Of a stretch of 5,704 nt of DNA, positions 5,557 to 5,704 are shown one piece after another (the stretch's first letter is position 1; the number at the start of each line of letters is the position of its first letter). The translations under genes and the position numbers were made by a program. Location: positions 43,014-48,717 of the forward strand of contig DCGX01000066.1 of assembly GCA_002315505.1 (NCBI GenBank), written 5' to 3'. This DNA is from Ruminococcaceae bacterium UBA1767. Its GTDB lineage: Bacteria > Bacillota > Clostridia > Oscillospirales > Acutalibacteraceae. The notes under the pieces were generated by a model, which had not been told where the DNA came from, searched no databases, and was given only the letters and a program-made list of their open reading frames with translations.

Positions 5557-5704
5557 AATTTCCAAACAAATATTTCGACAGGGCAGTGATTTTGCTCCTG
5601 ACGAATTTGCGTAGCAATTGTTTAATGCACAATTATGCCCTTTTTAAAGAGTGGTGTGAGTCGAATCTCAAATACAATTCATCCCGTAGTGGCGACAACC
5701 TGTC
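5557..5704. other. Non-coding tail with several short inverted repeats
   Basis: No convincing gene is seen on either strand after the terminator. The stretch holds AGGGCA (5580-5585) with TGCCCT (5636-5641) as an outer pair enclosing TTGC-GTA-GCAA (5607-5617) and AATTGT/ACAATT (5616-5621 and 5629-5634), followed by TTTTTAA. TTGCTCCTG (5592-5600) is the exact reverse complement of CAGGAGCAA in the terminator (5536-5544). The layout could be a small dispersed palindromic repeat, a second weak terminator, or chance in an AT-rich spacer. Confidence 0.45.

Noticed and set aside
5365..5565. Short minus-strand open frame running through the terminator into ilvE
   Set aside because: It would begin beyond the terminator hairpin and read antisense to the conserved aminotransferase end; no family resemblance is seen.
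5657..5670. tRNA T-arm-like hairpin TGAG-TCGAAT-CTCA
   Set aside because: It has a 4-bp stem and 6-nt loop rather than the 5-bp stem and 7-nt loop of a T-arm, and no acceptor, D or anticodon arm is found nearby.
1..5704. CRISPR array, insertion sequence or phage signature
   Set aside because: No regularly spaced direct repeats, transposase motifs, terminal inverted repeats with target duplications or phage genes are visible.

Overview
The window holds a single plus-strand gene cluster that ends at a clear intrinsic terminator. Moderate GC, strong AAG/GTT/TCA codon preferences in the core genes, strong Shine-Dalgarno sites, an anaerobic ferredoxin-dependent 2-oxoacid oxidoreductase and protein resemblance all point to an anaerobic Clostridia member, most likely a Ruminococcus-like Oscillospiraceae. 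That assignment is inference from general resemblance; there is no rRNA or other taxonomic marker here.

Layout: (1) 1-381, the C-terminal end of an AMP-forming acyl-CoA synthetase that starts upstream of the window. (2) 392-1051, a SIMIBI/ParA-like P-loop ATPase of unknown role. (3) 1064-3634, a four-subunit 2-oxoacid:ferredoxin oxidoreductase in the order delta (2x[4Fe-4S] ferredoxin), alpha, beta (TPP), gamma; it most resembles the VorB/VorA (branched-chain 2-oxoacid) type. (4) 3621-4424, a nitrilase-superfamily amidohydrolase resembling omega-amidases. (5) 4438-5514, a class IV PLP branched-chain aminotransferase (IlvE, large type). (6) 5532-5556, a rho-independent terminator. (7) about 150 nt of non-coding sequence rich in short inverted repeats, to the window end. 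Genes are separated by 13 nt or less or overlap, so they very probably form one transcription unit whose promoter lies upstream of position 1.

Taken together the cluster encodes a route between carboxylic acids and amino acids: acid + CoA + ATP -> acyl-CoA (synthetase); acyl-CoA + CO2 + reduced ferredoxin <-> 2-oxoacid (oxidoreductase); 2-oxoacid + amino donor <-> amino acid (aminotransferase). Read in the reductive direction, this is the known rumen-bacterial assimilation of isobutyrate, isovalerate and 2-methylbutyrate into valine, leucine and isoleucine. Read in the oxidative direction, it is fermentative breakdown of branched-chain amino acids. An AMP-forming synthetase favours the assimilatory reading. 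The two additional genes, the ParA-like ATPase and the omega-amidase-like hydrolase, have no fixed place in the textbook pathway and are the most interesting parts of the window.
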